From assembly GCF_008831285.2 (NCBI RefSeq), contig NC_045139.1:6039204-6103203 (forward strand): a stretch of 64,000 nucleotides of DNA. The letters run 5' to 3'. The stretch is from Nymphaea colorata. Lineage: Eukaryota; Streptophyta; Magnoliopsida; Nymphaeales; Nymphaeaceae. Shown here piece by piece: positions 24,654 through 38,477 of this stretch. Numbering within the stretch: position 1 is the first letter of the stretch; each line of letters starts with the position of its first letter. The notes under the pieces were generated by a model. It ran no database searches, was not told the origin of the DNA, and saw only the letters and a list, made by a program, of their open reading frames with translations. The position numbers were made by a program, and so were the translations under genes.

Positions 24654-26473
24654 ACTCCATTTCCAATGGAGGTCTGTGCTAATTCGATGAGCAATTTCCG
24701 GAACATCTGGGAATTTTGGTCGCTTCCAGAAAATCCGAACTTGTCTTCTTGCCTCATACTGATGAAATCTTCGGTCTATGTGCTTTCAGTTCGAAACCCA
24801 TGTCACAGTAGCAGCCAAAAAGACAATCATAGATAGAAGAAGAAAGTGACGATTGTCAGGTTTTAAAAGCACCTTTGTAAATGCAATTAGGCTTTGAGGC
24901 TCTGCAATAAATATAAATTGGCTCCGACTTTTCTGTCATACAGAAATGCACCCAACTAAAATCTAGACTTCGTTAAATACAAATTTAAGAAACTGAGTTC
25001 AATGTGGTGTAAGATATTTTAGATATTAATTTGATATTTGTCTTGACTTGCCGATGAGTTAAATTTAAAGTGTTGTATCTTCAATTCATGATGCATAAAT
25101 ACGATCCAAAAACAGGTAAACTTTAGCCACTGGTGTCATATTCGATTCTTTAGTTTAAGAATTAGTTTAGATTGAGAACAATGAACAAGTCAAGCGCGCA
25201 TATATGTTTCTTTAGGAGTTACAAACTTGGGGAACATACAACAGTGCACATTCTGAAAACAGTAGAAGGAATTAATGCCTCTGCGATGGTTTCTTCATCA
25301 GAATGAAAAAAGAAAAGTTGAGATCATTGAGAGAAAATCCAAGAGATCTTGAACTGATCCAACTTTCTATCTTTTTCTTGGGTGTTGTCCCCATAATCAA
25401 AGGGCACTCCACCATGTTTCTCCATTAGTCTGAGTTGGGTGCTGGTCCACATGCTTGGCACTCTTATGGCAGTGCCGCCCCCACCGAAAAAGATGGAACC
25501 CTGTAACGCCTTATCACAGATTCATCCAGGACAACCACACCTTAACTCTTCACAAAGCTGCAAGAGGTAAAAAACAAGAAACCCTAACCCTAAGTTTGTC
25601 CCCTCCCCACAAAATCTTTTCTACTGCATTGAGTTCCCAAACATATTCTTCCACTAGACAACGCCAATTAAACACATCTTATACCTAATTTAAGGCCAAA
25701 ATTTAAAGCAAAAGAAGAAGGAGGTAGGGACAGTGTTGCATGAGAAGTCATATTTTAACTTGGGTTCCCAAAGAAAGGGACTGTTGGGAATTGGGATTCC
25801 TCTGTGCATGGGGTTGATAAAGAAAGATTTGAAAAGAGAACCCACTTTGCCCCTACATTTGGATCTCTCTTGGATCAGGTGGGGATGTCTTCAATCAAGT
25901 TGGAAAGTCGCAACAAAAAAAGTGAATGTGGGGGAGAAAAAGCACAGAGAGTTGTCTAACCGTAGGATGGAAAGTGTGCTGTCTTTTTTTACTGGTTTTT
26001 CTTTGTCTTATATCAACACCCAGAAGCCTCTTGATTGAGGGTTGGATTATTGGGCCATGTTGGTGTGGGAGTTGGGCTAGGTAAATCCAAGGACCTGCTT
26101 CAGTTGATGAGATAGGTAACAAACCCTAATAACTCTTGGACAGGGATGTGAAGAAAAGCACAATGTGGGTTCACATGAATCCGGTGAATACGAGCATTAA
26201 TGCCTTCAAGTTGCAGTGTCTTGATTTGGAAAGTGGGTTCAAAGAAGCTCGTTTGGCTTAATATAATCATAGAATTTTGACTAACACTTATGACAACTTT
26301 AGACGATTTTGAGAGAGAGAGAGACAGAAAGAAGATGGGGGGAAGAGGGAGAGACAACTACTTAGCCTTCCTAATGTCACCCATAATCCCAAGCTCAACA
26401 ATTTTCAATACCATCAAGATAGCACCATCTAAAATTCGAACTAAAGACACACCACCCAATCCAACCGGTTGTG

Positions 26474-26591
<118 letters not shown>

Positions 26592-27977
26592 GTTTAAAAA
26601 ATGTGAAAACTATGAATAATGTACTTAATGTGCTAAGGTAGGGGAATTATGATTAATCAAATCAAGTACAATGTTCACATGCTTACATGGTCATACTATG
26701 CGAACATGGAAATAACAAAATCAAATGCTGGGCCTAAAGATTCAGGTTGAAACTACATGGTGTGATTGGTCCATCACCAGATCCAAGTCTTACGCCTCCT
26801 TTTTCTTTACATTTTACAGATGAATTTGAAGAGAAACCCAGAATTTAAAACCCCTGTTAGAGCAGGTCAAGATGTCAGGAATCTGATGGTTAACTTGATT
26901 CTCAAAAACGCTACTCATTTAGACAACAAACGGTTAAAGTATGATACTCTAGCTTATAAGTGTACTACCGATCCACCCAAGTCTTGAATCAGCCTTAGAC
27001 TTCGTGGGTAGGGAAAAGGGGTTGAGTGGCTTCCGCAAAAAAAAAAAAAAATCAAAATTTTAGTGTTCATACACTAAAGCCTTCATACTTTATGCTCTAA
27101 AAGAAACCAAAAAAATTGCCAAAATCATAATTCCCCCCATGGAGTGGTATCGTAATTCTAGAATTTTGATTCCTATAATTTCAGAATCAAAATTCTTTGT
27201 TCGTTTGATAACAAACTTCTCATTTTTAAAGAATGAGAATAACGATTATAGAAGTTCCCCTTGATTCCATTTGAATCAGACGCCTAAAGGTTATTAGGTT
27301 GAATGTTGGTGCAAGATGCGACGATGGTAGGCATTGGGTAATGTATAGAACCAACTAATTGTCGACACGCGCAATTCGTAACTACCGAATAAGCAGAGGG
27401 TAGGACAACATACAACGCAAAGCTGTCCAACTATTTAAAATAATGTTCTTAGCTCGCTTTAGTCATCATCACAACTTAGAAAAACCAATCCTTCACGCTA
27501 TGATCTGGTTCTTGCTCCTTACATTATAAAATTGTAATTTGGAGAAACAATTTTGGCATGTTAAAAAAAGAAAGAGCCAATAAAATGAGAATGTATAACA
27601 AAATTTAGGAACAAGAAATTATGTAGATACAAGAACAAGCCGCAATGTCTATTTATGGTTGCAAACGAGTCATATCTTGGATAACTAAATACATAATATC
27701 TTGGATAACTAAATACATAAGGAAAATTAGGGTAATATTTGATCTCCTAGATGACCATTATTTCACGCAATGGTTATTAGGACCTATGAAAGGCAATCAA
27801 ACATATGGTGAAAAAAATGTTTACTTGATGATGTCGTGCATGGTTAAACCCTCGAAATCGAGTGAGAGCTCCGACTTGTTCAATTAATTCTGGGGAGAAA
27901 GTATAACTTGGTAAAATTACACCTAAGAAGCACTTCATCAAATATGGGCTAGGGGCCAGACACTACAATAGTTTCAA

Positions 27978-28319
27978 GATATCAATGGATCAGATTTGCA
28001 TCGAATATACCCTTAACCATATTTGCTTTGTCAAATATTCATATGTTCATGTTCAGATTCAAATTTGGATTTGAATTTGAGCAACAAAGCTCATATTTGA
28101 ATCTGAATCCAAATTCAAATTTTGAACCGAATTTTACCAATTTTCAAAATGCAAGAGCATAATATATAGGATATCTGTATAAAAATAAATCTGATCCAAA
28201 CCTAAATCCAAATCCAAATCCAATCTGTGTCATTTATTAAATCTGAATCTAATCTGATTTCTAAAATTTTTTGAATTGGTTCGATCAAATATCCAATTCA
28301 AATCAGATACATTGACATC
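27978..28319. mobile_element. Terminal-inverted-repeat element, GATGTCAA family, copy 1
   Basis: The left end GATATCAATGGATCAGATTT pairs with the reverse complement of the right end, GATGTCAATGTATCTGATTT. The interior is made of TGAATCCAAATTC-type words and is noncoding. The same termini flank segments at 61093-61480 and 62932-63360, and a left-end fragment lies at 51328-51410. Confidence 0.6.
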
Positions 28320-29071
28320 CCTAGGTTAGTCGAAGTCGACTATTGATTGAGACAATTAATGGCTTGTATCCAAGTCCATGGGTGCTAGCTAGTCCCTTGC
28401 ACGAGCAATGTACTCTGTGGATCCATCTGCCATTTCTCCATAAAACTTAAAAGGAAAACAAAGAAATCTCTCAGTAATTCGAAAAATTTTGTAATGTGCT
28501 TATTTTTTTTATAGCCCAGGGGAAATATAATGTCTTCGTCGGTCTCTCATGTCTACTAAATCTCTTATCCAAACTCTGATGCCTTCATCTTTCACCGTGA
28601 GAATGGTCAGGCTGGAAAGCAAGAAGGTGGAGAGACGAGCATTTTAACGATCACTGGCGTTCCTACAAGTTGAGACAGCTTCAACCAGCGGCGGAGCTAG
28701 AAAGATCTGGTTAAGGGTCACAAATTATAAAATTTTTAAAGTTTTATATGTGAAGGAGAAAAATTACTCTCAAGTATCATATGAAAATACACAATTTTTT
28801 TACACGTCAGTGTGAGCAGTTGGCCACACAGTGCCCACACCTGCCTTTGCCCCTACTTTTATCATGCACACTTCATATATTCCCTAAAGAACTATAATAT
28901 ATTTAGGTACCAAACGTAATCCAATCCTGAATGTTTTCTCAAAAATTTTACTGTTCGTGTTATGAAAGATGATTTTGTTGTCAATTAGCTAAGACAAAAT
29001 CATCCCCCAAAACTTGAGAAATTAAATGAAGTTTTCAATATTTCAAGCAAGGGTTTTGTTAAGACTAAACA

Positions 29072-29074
<3 letters not shown>

Positions 29075-29109
<35 letters not shown>
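29075..29109. repeat. (AT)n microsatellite
   Basis: About 17 AT units. Confidence 0.95.
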
Positions 29110-29110
<1 letters not shown>

Positions 29111-30482
29111 CAAATGACTATAAAGAACTTCTTGTGAGTTGGACCAGACCCGATCTATTTAACCTGTATATCAGATGTCTAGACCTAAACTTGAGGTTGC
29201 AAATGGTCGGTTGTGCTTTGGGGAAAGATATTATTGCAGTTGTCAGCTTAATAGATCCTAACTCGCTCCAATTCTAAATGTGCTCAGCCGATCTATATCC
29301 GAATCGTTTAAAATCCCACTTCACAGACCCAACTCGGGACATGGACACTGCGCCTTACTTGCATCAACTTTATAGCGTCGGTGGATATATGGTAGTAATA
29401 AATAGTAGTTAATTTCTTTTCATGGAAGACGAATGAGGACATGGACGGATCACCAAACCCTGAATTTAGTTATAAGATACGACTTAGGAAGCAACAAATA
29501 TTTCTATTAGTTTGTGTTTTATGCAGACAGCAAAACAGGAACATAAGAGAAAGAAAGGGGCAGAGGATCGATGAAATAAGAGTTTAAGGGAAGTAGAGGA
29601 GATTAAAATCTTATGTAAAAGAAACCTTTGATCTTGTTCTCACACAAATGAATAAAAATGTACATAATTTTTTTTTCTGTTTGGATCATATAGTGCCCAT
29701 GCAGTTACAGGTTAAACTAGCGCGACCAACTTTTCCGGGCCGTGAGGATAGTTTTCCCATCATATATATACAGATTTGGCTTCTTAAGTGATTGAAAGTT
29801 TGATCATGAACATTGCCAAACGGATTAATTTGGCCGATCTTGTGCCAACTTTAAATCCCTTTACTTATAGAGATTTGATTAATCAATTACCATATTCATT
29901 TGTTTATCAAGGGCGACGCATCTCTGCCCTAAAACCAGTCACCAACCGCAGACCGAAAGACCTTCAGTTGGTGAAATCTTGTATCTCACTCCTGCCCACC
30001 TGTAAGAACTCCAAGTTTTCATCACTTACCAAGGGAAATGGTATCCGGAAGAAGTATACCCAGGAAATATTGTCCACGAAAAGACTGTCCCGTTGAAATT
30101 GGTTTTATTTTCACTCGTAAGTTGGTTTTATTTTCCCATTTGACAGAAAATGGCCGTGTAAAAAAACTGCATGACTTTAGAGGTGGAGGAGCCTTAATCT
30201 TCATTGCGAAACTTGAAATTCCTGAATATTCTAGTGCAAGCTGCCTGCATGTTTTCACCAAAATTAAGTAGAACTTAAACGTCTAAATTAAACACTAATT
30301 CAAAGTTTCATGCATTTTTTTTTTCACTTCTCTACGTACATACTTTAGGAAAAACCTTAATCTTATTTTTCATATCCATATCTTTTTACACCCCATCGTT
30401 TTCCCATTAGGACGGCGCCCTGGAAGTGTTGGGTGGAATAGCCAATGCATAACTACATTACTTTTGACTTGGACCATTTACC

Positions 30483-30515
<33 letters not shown>

Positions 30516-31290
30516 CAAGTAGTTTCTAGAAGTCCGACTGTATGCCATTGATTGGCAGCTGCATCCTTAATTTTGAATTTCTTATTCCCCTTTTCAGCTT
30601 TGTTGTATAATGACCTCTTAACAAACTTTTAAAAAGAAGAATGTGACCTCCTCCTTTCAAAGTCTATCTTTCTATTAAAAGTATGCTTCCAAACTGTAGC
30701 ATGAAATCGATCACACAATTGGGCAGTTTCCTTATTGATGATTCGGTAGGTTTAAGGCACAAATGAAATAGTTGGATGGTATATAAAATTGTATACACAT
30801 ATAAAATTATATATAATGTTGCACTAGCTATCACAATCTTAGTGTTTCAGATTCTAAGTTCCCATCGGATAACTAGAAGTATAATGACAGCAGCATCAAC
30901 CAAGTCAATGCTATAAATATAAGTATCATACCGCATTGGTCGTTGGTATGACTTATCGGCCAACAGTATACGGATCATTGAAGTGTTTTGTATAACTCCA
31001 ATTTTCAGTTTTATGAATTTAAAAAAATAATTTTAGAGTTGGATTTATAAAACAATGTTAAAGAAAATATCATACCCACATCGACAAGGGTCGGCCTTAT
31101 ATATTCTCCGAGGTGTATGATCCACAAGAACAAATAGAATTCATTAAAGCGACGTGGACTATGTTATTAATATGATGATTTTGTGTAGTCCAAATCATGG
31201 AAATCGGCTCTTTATTTAATACTAGCTACCCCCAATTCCGAGCCACTGTTCTTGACGTACTCATTAATGGTTCTCTGCCTTTTTCAAGTA

Positions 31291-31464
31291 AAGGGACCCA
31301 TGAATGAGTCGGGGAAGATGTATGATGTGTCTGGAACAAAGATGGTCAGACCTCAGCATGATGCCAGAAAGTTGGTGCTAACTGATCGGCCTCCTAAACC
31401 AGAAGAACTGCACAAGATATACCTGGATGTAGAACTCAATGGGGTCAATCAGGCTTTTTTTTAG
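31291..31464 (+). other. Exon-like ORF fragment, unidentified
   Basis: The frame reads KGPMNESGKMYDVSGTKM, continues through RPPKPEELHKIYLDVELNG and stops at 31462-31464. Balanced codon use and mixed polar composition differ from the AT-rich noncoding DNA on both sides, so it looks like a real exon or a captured or retro-copied piece of one. The frame is open upstream to 31252, but those residues look non-coding, and CTTTTTCAAG just before the segment is not a good acceptor. I do not recognise the family and propose no function. Confidence 0.35.
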
Positions 31465-34400
31465 TCTTCAATTTAATGCTGCCCACTTCAAGAGAACACT
31501 GCCAAATTGATCTCGCAAGCAGAAAGGCATTTATTACTGTTTGTTGGTATATTTTTAATCAAACTCATACACTAAAAGCTTGTCTAGTGGCAAATATAAA
31601 AAACTAAGTGATCTTTTAATGGGGAAAGCAAGCTCGTTTTTGCTTAACTGCATGATGGTAACCGAGATTAGGATTATTAATGAAGCTTGCCTTATTCCTT
31701 ATATATATATATATAAATCGAACAGTGACTCTAACTTTTTATAGTCACCCAGCTATTTAATCACAATCAAACATGACAGACGATTGAAAAAGAAACAATG
31801 AGAAAAAGGAGATGAACTTTTTTGTCATCTATTCATTAGTTCACACTTTTTCCTTTGTTTTTCTCGGAACCATTTATATGCATTTGATGGATGATCCTAA
31901 TTAAATGACTAAGTGATTTTGGATAGTTAGAGTCATCATTCATTTGAGGATTGAACATCAAATTGAATTGAATCGGTGTTACACAGATTGGATTTGATCA
32001 GTCGGTCGATTCTGACAAAAAATTGACTGATATACAACTATGTTGATTGCATTGTCATCTTCATGGCATGTTTATTTTACTTCTTTCTAATTACCCATTT
32101 AATATGGATAAACAGATATCCATGGGCATTTTGGGCATCCGTGACTGTCACATTTTATTCCAATCACTGCGTGACTGCAATCTCGGTTTAGTTTATGGGC
32201 TCATTCAATTTGACACAAACTGAAACTTTCGCTAGAGATTTAGCTAATTTCTCTTTTCAATTTTCTTTTCTCAATATCAGCTAAAGGCCTAAGAAATATT
32301 AATGGTTCAATCTTGTACGATGCTTAATAAACAAACAGCTCGTGCTGTGTCAGCACGTCATATCGTCAATAATTCAGACTCCTTGCCGTGGCATCCTCAT
32401 CAACCACGCATAGTGACAAAATCGTTCGACTGTTAAAAAATAATTAGTGGTTAAAGTAATTCTTCAAGCGACCAATTATACATCTACCAAGCATGGAAGA
32501 CATCTAGCATGTGATTTTCTGTATGATTCCTGACGTATGTCGGTAATTCCTTGCCCGTTAACTTTTTTTTTTTTTCTCCTCCTTGTTAGTTGATTGTCAA
32601 AACTTTGTAGGTTATGTTTGATAGCTTCAGATCTCACCATAAATTTTAAAACTGTGGATTTATGGTCAGACCCTTTCTCCGTTGAACCACAGATCCGTAG
32701 TTTTCATAAGGTAACACGGATTCAGGTTCCCCAGTTGAGAAATCCACTCTTTACTTAAACTGTGGATTCAACATAACGTGGATTTAAAAGATCAGTTTCT
32801 ACATAGCCAAGATCTTTGATCAAGAATTACACCAAGTATTGTTACTATTGTTCGATATTGGCCCGTATCAGTCGATACGACACATGTCACCCTCAGCTGA
32901 TACAATGCATAGCTGATACAATGCATAGCCGATATGCGCAAACTGTCCTCTACATGTAAGATACGAAGAAATTATGTTTTTTTACTTAGTAGTGCGATAG
33001 ATGTGAATCTTCTAGCAAACTTACAATTAGATGGGAAGTTGGCTGGCTAAAATTGAGTTCATCTTCTTGTCTCTTGTTAGGAGTTTGGGATGCCCTTGAC
33101 ACAATGTTGCCATATATTTTTCTCATGTTTTGGTGTTCGCCTTGAACTTTGCTTCCTACCAATCGATCGATACAGTACTATCCTTTTCAGCAGTCGTAGT
33201 CAACGTCTGAACTGCCCTTCAAGAAGCTTATCAAAGGGGAAAACTGAGGCGCCTCAAGATTGCTATTCTTTAGGTTAAATCATCGATATCTTGCTTGATG
33301 TGACTTGTAAAGTTGTTAGATATGGGGACCTCAAGTTTGTACAAGTTGGGCATCACTTTTCTCTCTCCAAGTCTTTCTCTCGTTTTGTCTTTTTTTCTTT
33401 CAATTGGAAAGAGCGCGTTAGGTGGATGCTTATCACATTGTGCTAAGAGTTGAAGGTAGGAGTGTTCAACTCAATGTGGGATACTTTCAATAAGTGCCAA
33501 TTGGGATGGATTTGATCTGCGATCAACTTATAGAATTCTACATTACTGCAAATGGCACCAGATGGCTTAGGAGAATGGAAATTTTAACAAGGGCCTTAGG
33601 AATGATGAAAGCTTGACCAACCTTTTTTTCCTGTTTAACTGGCAGCTGATTGTGAAAATATTTAGGCAGAAAAATATTTCTTATATTTCTCCTTGTAAGA
33701 TTTGGTTTCAGGCATTCGTTTTTCTAAGCATCTTCATCAAATATCAAGAAATTCAAAAAAGTGGGACATAAAGTCGGCCTTTGAGAGGAAAAATTTCTCA
33801 GAAAAATTAGAAACCGATCAAGTAACTTTTTTTCTTTACTGCAGAATTTGCTGTTTGAGGACACATCAGTAACCAATAATTGCTTCTGACATGTCTGGGT
33901 AAAGTGGGTAGTATTCTGTCATCGGCTGCCACAGAACTTGGTGTCTCGCTTGCCATTATATTACCTCTACTTGCCTTTTCATACTCCTAGATAATACTTT
34001 TATCATATCATGTCTCAACCAGGAACCCTGCTAAAGAAGAAAAGGGCATTGTCTTGCAACAGAACAAACTTTAGCCACACAATCATCAAACAACTGTATA
34101 GAGTAAGTAGCTAGTAAATATCTTAGCTCATTTATGTTGCATCATCAGTAAAAGATTTGTTGTTCAAAAAGATTAAATCACTTTCTATTAATATCATTGC
34201 CTCTGGTCTATGTTGTTAGGGACAGTTTCTTGCATCAGATGCTGATCGCATAACCAAGGTAGTTTGATTTATTATATGGGATTGGCTACCAAACACAATG
34301 AACTACCTTCAACTTCTCTGCTATGTTTCCTTGTTTTTTCGATCTTTATCCAAGACTATCGATCAAGAAGTGTAGATGACGCGTACTGCACTTTGGAGAG

Positions 34401-35552
34401 GGGGAATATATGACGAATTGATTATGCATCAACTAGATGACATGAAATCTGGAAATCACTGCCGTTTCTTGTCGTTTTGATTCTTGATATCTTTTATATG
34501 TGATTATATCACCAAATAGTCAAGACATTAACAAACAAAACATGATGCCACCACGAGAAGTTGTGATAAAGATTTCATTTTTCATTTTTTAAATATGGTA
34601 GGCGCCAACCAATAACCAAAACATTAACAAACAAAAGAAGATGATGCCATCATGAAGAATTTCTGATCCATGCATGAGTTAAGACTGTTAAAAAGCATTC
34701 TGCCATGGTGTCAATCTAACAATCAAATATTCCACATGTGTGGCACCATTATATGCAGCTGCATATGCAGGCTTGTCCGATTGATCATATGGCGAAAGCT
34801 CTTCAAACTCATCCAAGACCGTGGTTCAGAACATAAGCAAACAAGAATGGTCAGCCTGGAGATTTCTGTCATGTGATTTGATTCATTTGAAACCTGTTCC
34901 CTGAAAATTTGGTTTTGTTTTTCCTCTGAATCCAGTTAAGAAACCTTGTCTTCGAGTAAACAGACTTGTCAGACTAGTGATTCTAGCCTCGACAGGATCT
35001 GCAGAGTCTGAAGCCTATTTTAGCATGTTCTGCAATTAGATTCAGCAAAACCAGCCAGCGTAACCTCACCCATCCCTTAAATAGGTTGGCTTAAAACATT
35101 CAAATGAAAAGATGCAAGAGAGCATGAAGTCTACTTTGCGTCCTTTGCTGTGAGGCTGAAGCCAGCTGGAAGTTTTATATTTTACTCTCAATGGGCTTGG
35201 AGAAAGGCACTCAAAAGGGTTTCATTTCCGGCCGAGTTGAAATCGGCCATGGTCAATCCTGCTTCTGTAATGGGGATGTGGTTTCTTCAGTAGAAAAAAA
35301 GAAAAAAAAAAAGCACAGAAAAGAAACTTGGATCAAATACAACTCCAAGAAATGTCCTTCACGGAAATTCATTGATACTGTTAATGAGCTGCCAATCACG
35401 ATTTACTGAATTGATAATGTTGCAAGACGGCATTCACAAACTTGGTCAGGTTTTGTGCCTGACGTTGTGAACATGCACGAGGTTCCTGAACTTATGCTAA
35501 AGCCCTTTTTCCGTCATTGAATGGAACCATCCACCTTTACCTATGTCTCTTT

Positions 35553-35649
35553 TGTGTGTGTGTGTGTGTGTGTGTTTTAGCATGCCTAGTCACCAACACT
35601 CTGACAGTGGAGACCACACTTTCCACCCCTAGCCATGTTTCCAATGTAA

Positions 35650-35696
<47 letters not shown>

Positions 35697-35750
35697 GAGA
35701 GACACACGCACACACAGACACAGACACACACGCACACACACACACAAACA
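35553..35750. repeat. Cluster of (TG)n, (CT)n and (CA)n microsatellites
   Basis: (TG)n spans about 35553-35574, (TC)n 35652-35680, and (CA)n with GA interruptions 35681-35750. Long frames of repeated Cys/Val, Ser/Leu or Thr/His here are artefacts of the repeats. Confidence 0.95.
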
Positions 35751-36091
35751 AATGTGACATGAACGACACCTGAACATTACAGCGAGTGAATGAATTTCCC
35801 AGCAGAAATGGGAACTCTTCATTAATCCCGAAGTACCAAACTGAAAAAGAAGAGAGCCAGCGTTATTATTGGTGGCATCAATTCTTAGATATCAGTATGC
35901 TGTAACCTCATATCCTACAGGCACACGTATCACCTTATACACAGCCCAGGTTTCCATTCATGTATGGCTTATGGATCAACCGCCAAGCCGCCAACAATTT
36001 TTTTCTCAATTCCTCCTGGGGAAAAAGACCCAAAAAAGAACAAAAAAACACAAAAAAATGTAAAAAAGCTATACCAATGAATGGATGGTCC

Positions 36092-37241
36092 TCAGCAGAT
36101 TACACAGCGATTGGGATCCTCTTCCACACTAGTCACATAGTAGTGAGTGGTCATCTGAGGATTGTAGGCTTTGTAGGCCTTCACCAGTTCTGCTATCTGC
36201 TCTTCCTGCTTCTTCTTGGGATCCTCCTTCTTCTCCTCTTTCTTCTCTTCCTTCTTCTCTTCTTTCTTCTCTTCTTTCTTCTCTTCCTTCTTCTCTTCTT
36301 TCTTTTCTTCCTTTTTCTCTTCTTTCTTCTCTTCCTTCTTCTCTTCTTTCTTTTCTTCCTTTTTCTCTTCCTTAGCAGGACCAACAGTGACTATCTCTGT
36401 GTGCCAGAGCTTCCTCAGTTTGCTCACCACGTCTACCGGATCAACGTCTCCAACCACTGTTAGTTTCTTCTCCTTCATGTCCATGGATATCTGATCAATC
36501 CCTGTTTGACGCAGAACATCACTACGAGACCCATAGAAAACCAAGCAGAGACAAAAGGACAGTTTGTGCTTATCAACATCTTCCACAGTTCTATTACTCA
36601 CAGACCACCGCCAGAATGATTTTTCCGTGTGATTGGAACAGGGGGCGGTAGGAAGGTGAGAAAAAGAAAAGAAAATGGGAAACTTGGCGAGTTTTTTGAC
36701 CATCCGGCCCCAACAATTTTTGTCCGGAATTTGCTCCAGTTCCTCCCTTTTTTAGGAAGTATGATTCTGTTGGTGAAAGCCCCTTCAGAAAAGGCAGATT
36801 CACTATTGGTCTCTGTAAACGTTGGGGACCAATCCCTTTTGCTGGCGGCATTCAAGAAACAGAGGAGTTCAGGTTGGGGAGCACCTGATTCTCATAGGGA
36901 TTCCTTGAAATCATCAACCACTTTGGTATTTGGAGTTGCTTCTGTAAGCCCCCAAAACGGGGAGGAGGCAAAAGAAACACCACCACCACAAACAACAATC
37001 ATAAGAAAAAAGAAGAAGGAATAAACAAGTACCAGAAAGAGAAGAGACGGCTCGCATGGCCTTCTGCTTTGCTTTGTCGTCATGCAAATCCAATTTCACG
37101 ACCACTTTCTGCAAACATTTTAGAAAAACAGAATAGAAACCGTCAAGCGCACAGCAAACCACTCACACAGATCAGAGTGAAAGATATTCAAAAACAGGAA
37201 AAGAAGATTTTCCTTCAACTTCCTTGAACACATACCTTCAT
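36092..37241 (-). CDS. HIPP-type HMA-domain protein, copy A (with CaaX box)
   Basis: Exons 37236-37241, 37033-37108 and 36092-36501 (GT-AG introns of 127 and 531 nt) give 163 aa. Residues 3-70 are an HMA fold domain: [39 protein letters not shown], then [17 protein letters not shown]. Residues 71 to about 122 are a long KEEK repeat, followed by [20 protein letters not shown] and [10 protein letters not shown]. This matches the usual plan of heavy-metal-associated isoprenylated plant proteins, with CVIC as the farnesylation/geranylgeranylation site that would place it on membranes or in the nucleus. The CxxC metal-binding motif is absent (LDLHDDKAK stands in its place), so copper or zinc binding of the usual kind is doubtful. 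It is the best-preserved member of the cluster. Confidence 0.93.
36226..36372. repeat. Coding repeat (Lys/Glu) in copy A
   Basis: Imperfect units of TTCTTCTCTTCC/TTTCTTCTCTTCT on the plus strand encode a run of KEEK units in the linker between the HMA domain and the conserved tail. Third-position differences (CTT/TTT, CTC/TTC) break perfect identity. Confidence 0.9.
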
Positions 37242-37420
37242 ATCTGATTTTTACGGGCAAGAACTAGATTACCAACACAAGAAATGGCTTGAAAAACTAG
37301 CGGAACAACAGAGGGGATAGGTAAGGATTTAGTGGTAGCGATGAGGTATGACCAATGGAAGAGGCTACCTCTAAACAGATGGTGCAAGCAGATTGTGGGG
37401 GCTGTGATAATAAGGGGGGA

Positions 37421-37430
37421 GGATATAAAA
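37421..37430 (-). promoter_or_regulatory. Candidate TATA region of copy A
   Basis: The minus strand reads TTTTATATCCTCCCCCC about 180 nt upstream of the ATG. The same TATA plus TATCC block recurs at matching distances upstream of copies B and D, inside otherwise conserved flanks. Confidence 0.4.
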
Positions 37431-37481
37431 AGATCGGAAAGGGTCAAAGGAAATACAGAGAATGAGAAAGGAGGGCAGAGC

Positions 37482-37514
37482 GAGAGAGAGCGAGAGAGAG
37501 AGAGAGAGAGAGAG
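37482..37514. repeat. (GA)n microsatellite upstream of copy A
   Basis: An interrupted GA array (CGAGAGAGAGCGAGAG and on), about 240-270 nt upstream of the copy A start. Confidence 0.9.
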
Positions 37515-38477
37515 GTGGTTGATTCGAGGAAGAAGAGAGGGTGGTAAGATTGTCCTCATTGGCCTTGTAGGCCACGCCACGCCTCTGCTGACTAAACAGC
37601 ATGCATTGGTCAATTTCGCCATGCCGCGACGGCAATGCATTCTAAACAACCAAATTTGATCCACACGATCTGAGAATCTGTACAAACACGGTTTTAGATG
37701 GCTCTCATTTGATCATTCTCTTTTCATTATCATGCTTTTACATTATATTGTACATTTGTTCGTGCGGGCTCGTAAGTGAGAGAGAGAGAACCAGAAAACA
37801 GGGACTTTAGATATTTCAATTCCTTGTTGTAAATCTAAATTGTAGATGCATTGACTTTGCCGGTTTGGAGTTCACACTTGGACCGTGTTTTTTTATTAGA
37901 ATGTAAAGCTTCTCGAGGCTTAGGCCTTGTTTTGGATCTCACCTTCGATGTGCGCCGTTTGGCTTCCAAAACACTATTTAATGAAGGCATCTTTTCTTGA
38001 CAGTCAGGGTTTTGTAAACCTCTGTTTTAGCCAAATCTTAGTTTAAAAAAGAGTTGACGTTCTACAGGTTTTGCATAGAAAATGTTATTTTGGGTGCGCC
38101 ACTATATATATATATACCTCTTGTTTTTGTGAAAGAGTTGACATCCTTCAGGTTTTTCATAGAAAATGTTATTTCTGGTGTGCCACACACTCCATATATA
38201 TATATATATACACATATATGACTGCGACTTGAGAATGGTTGTCAATGGTTTATGTTTAGGTTGGATGTTGGTTGGAGCTCGACTCTGCGTAAGCAAGTTT
38301 GGTAGAGGAAGCTTTACAATTGGGACTCGGTGTAAGGCTTGCTGCATTTAATTTTGAGTGTCTGATCCGAATTGGAAATGGATTTTCTTTCTGTTACCCA
38401 TTGATTTTACATTCAGCATTGGACTTTTACTTGTACGTGCATGTTAACTTAGTATGTGAATTTGTCGGGTCTGCGAT

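Noticed and set aside
36193-36494. Long plus-strand frame of FFSS repeats and minus-strand KRKKR frame
   Set aside because: They are out-of-frame or antisense readings of the KEEK-coding repeat in HMA copy A.
36594-37024. Frames of 85-131 codons between exons 2 and 3 of copy A
   Set aside because: They fall in intron 2, whose borders are fixed by conservation with the other copies; no domain is visible.
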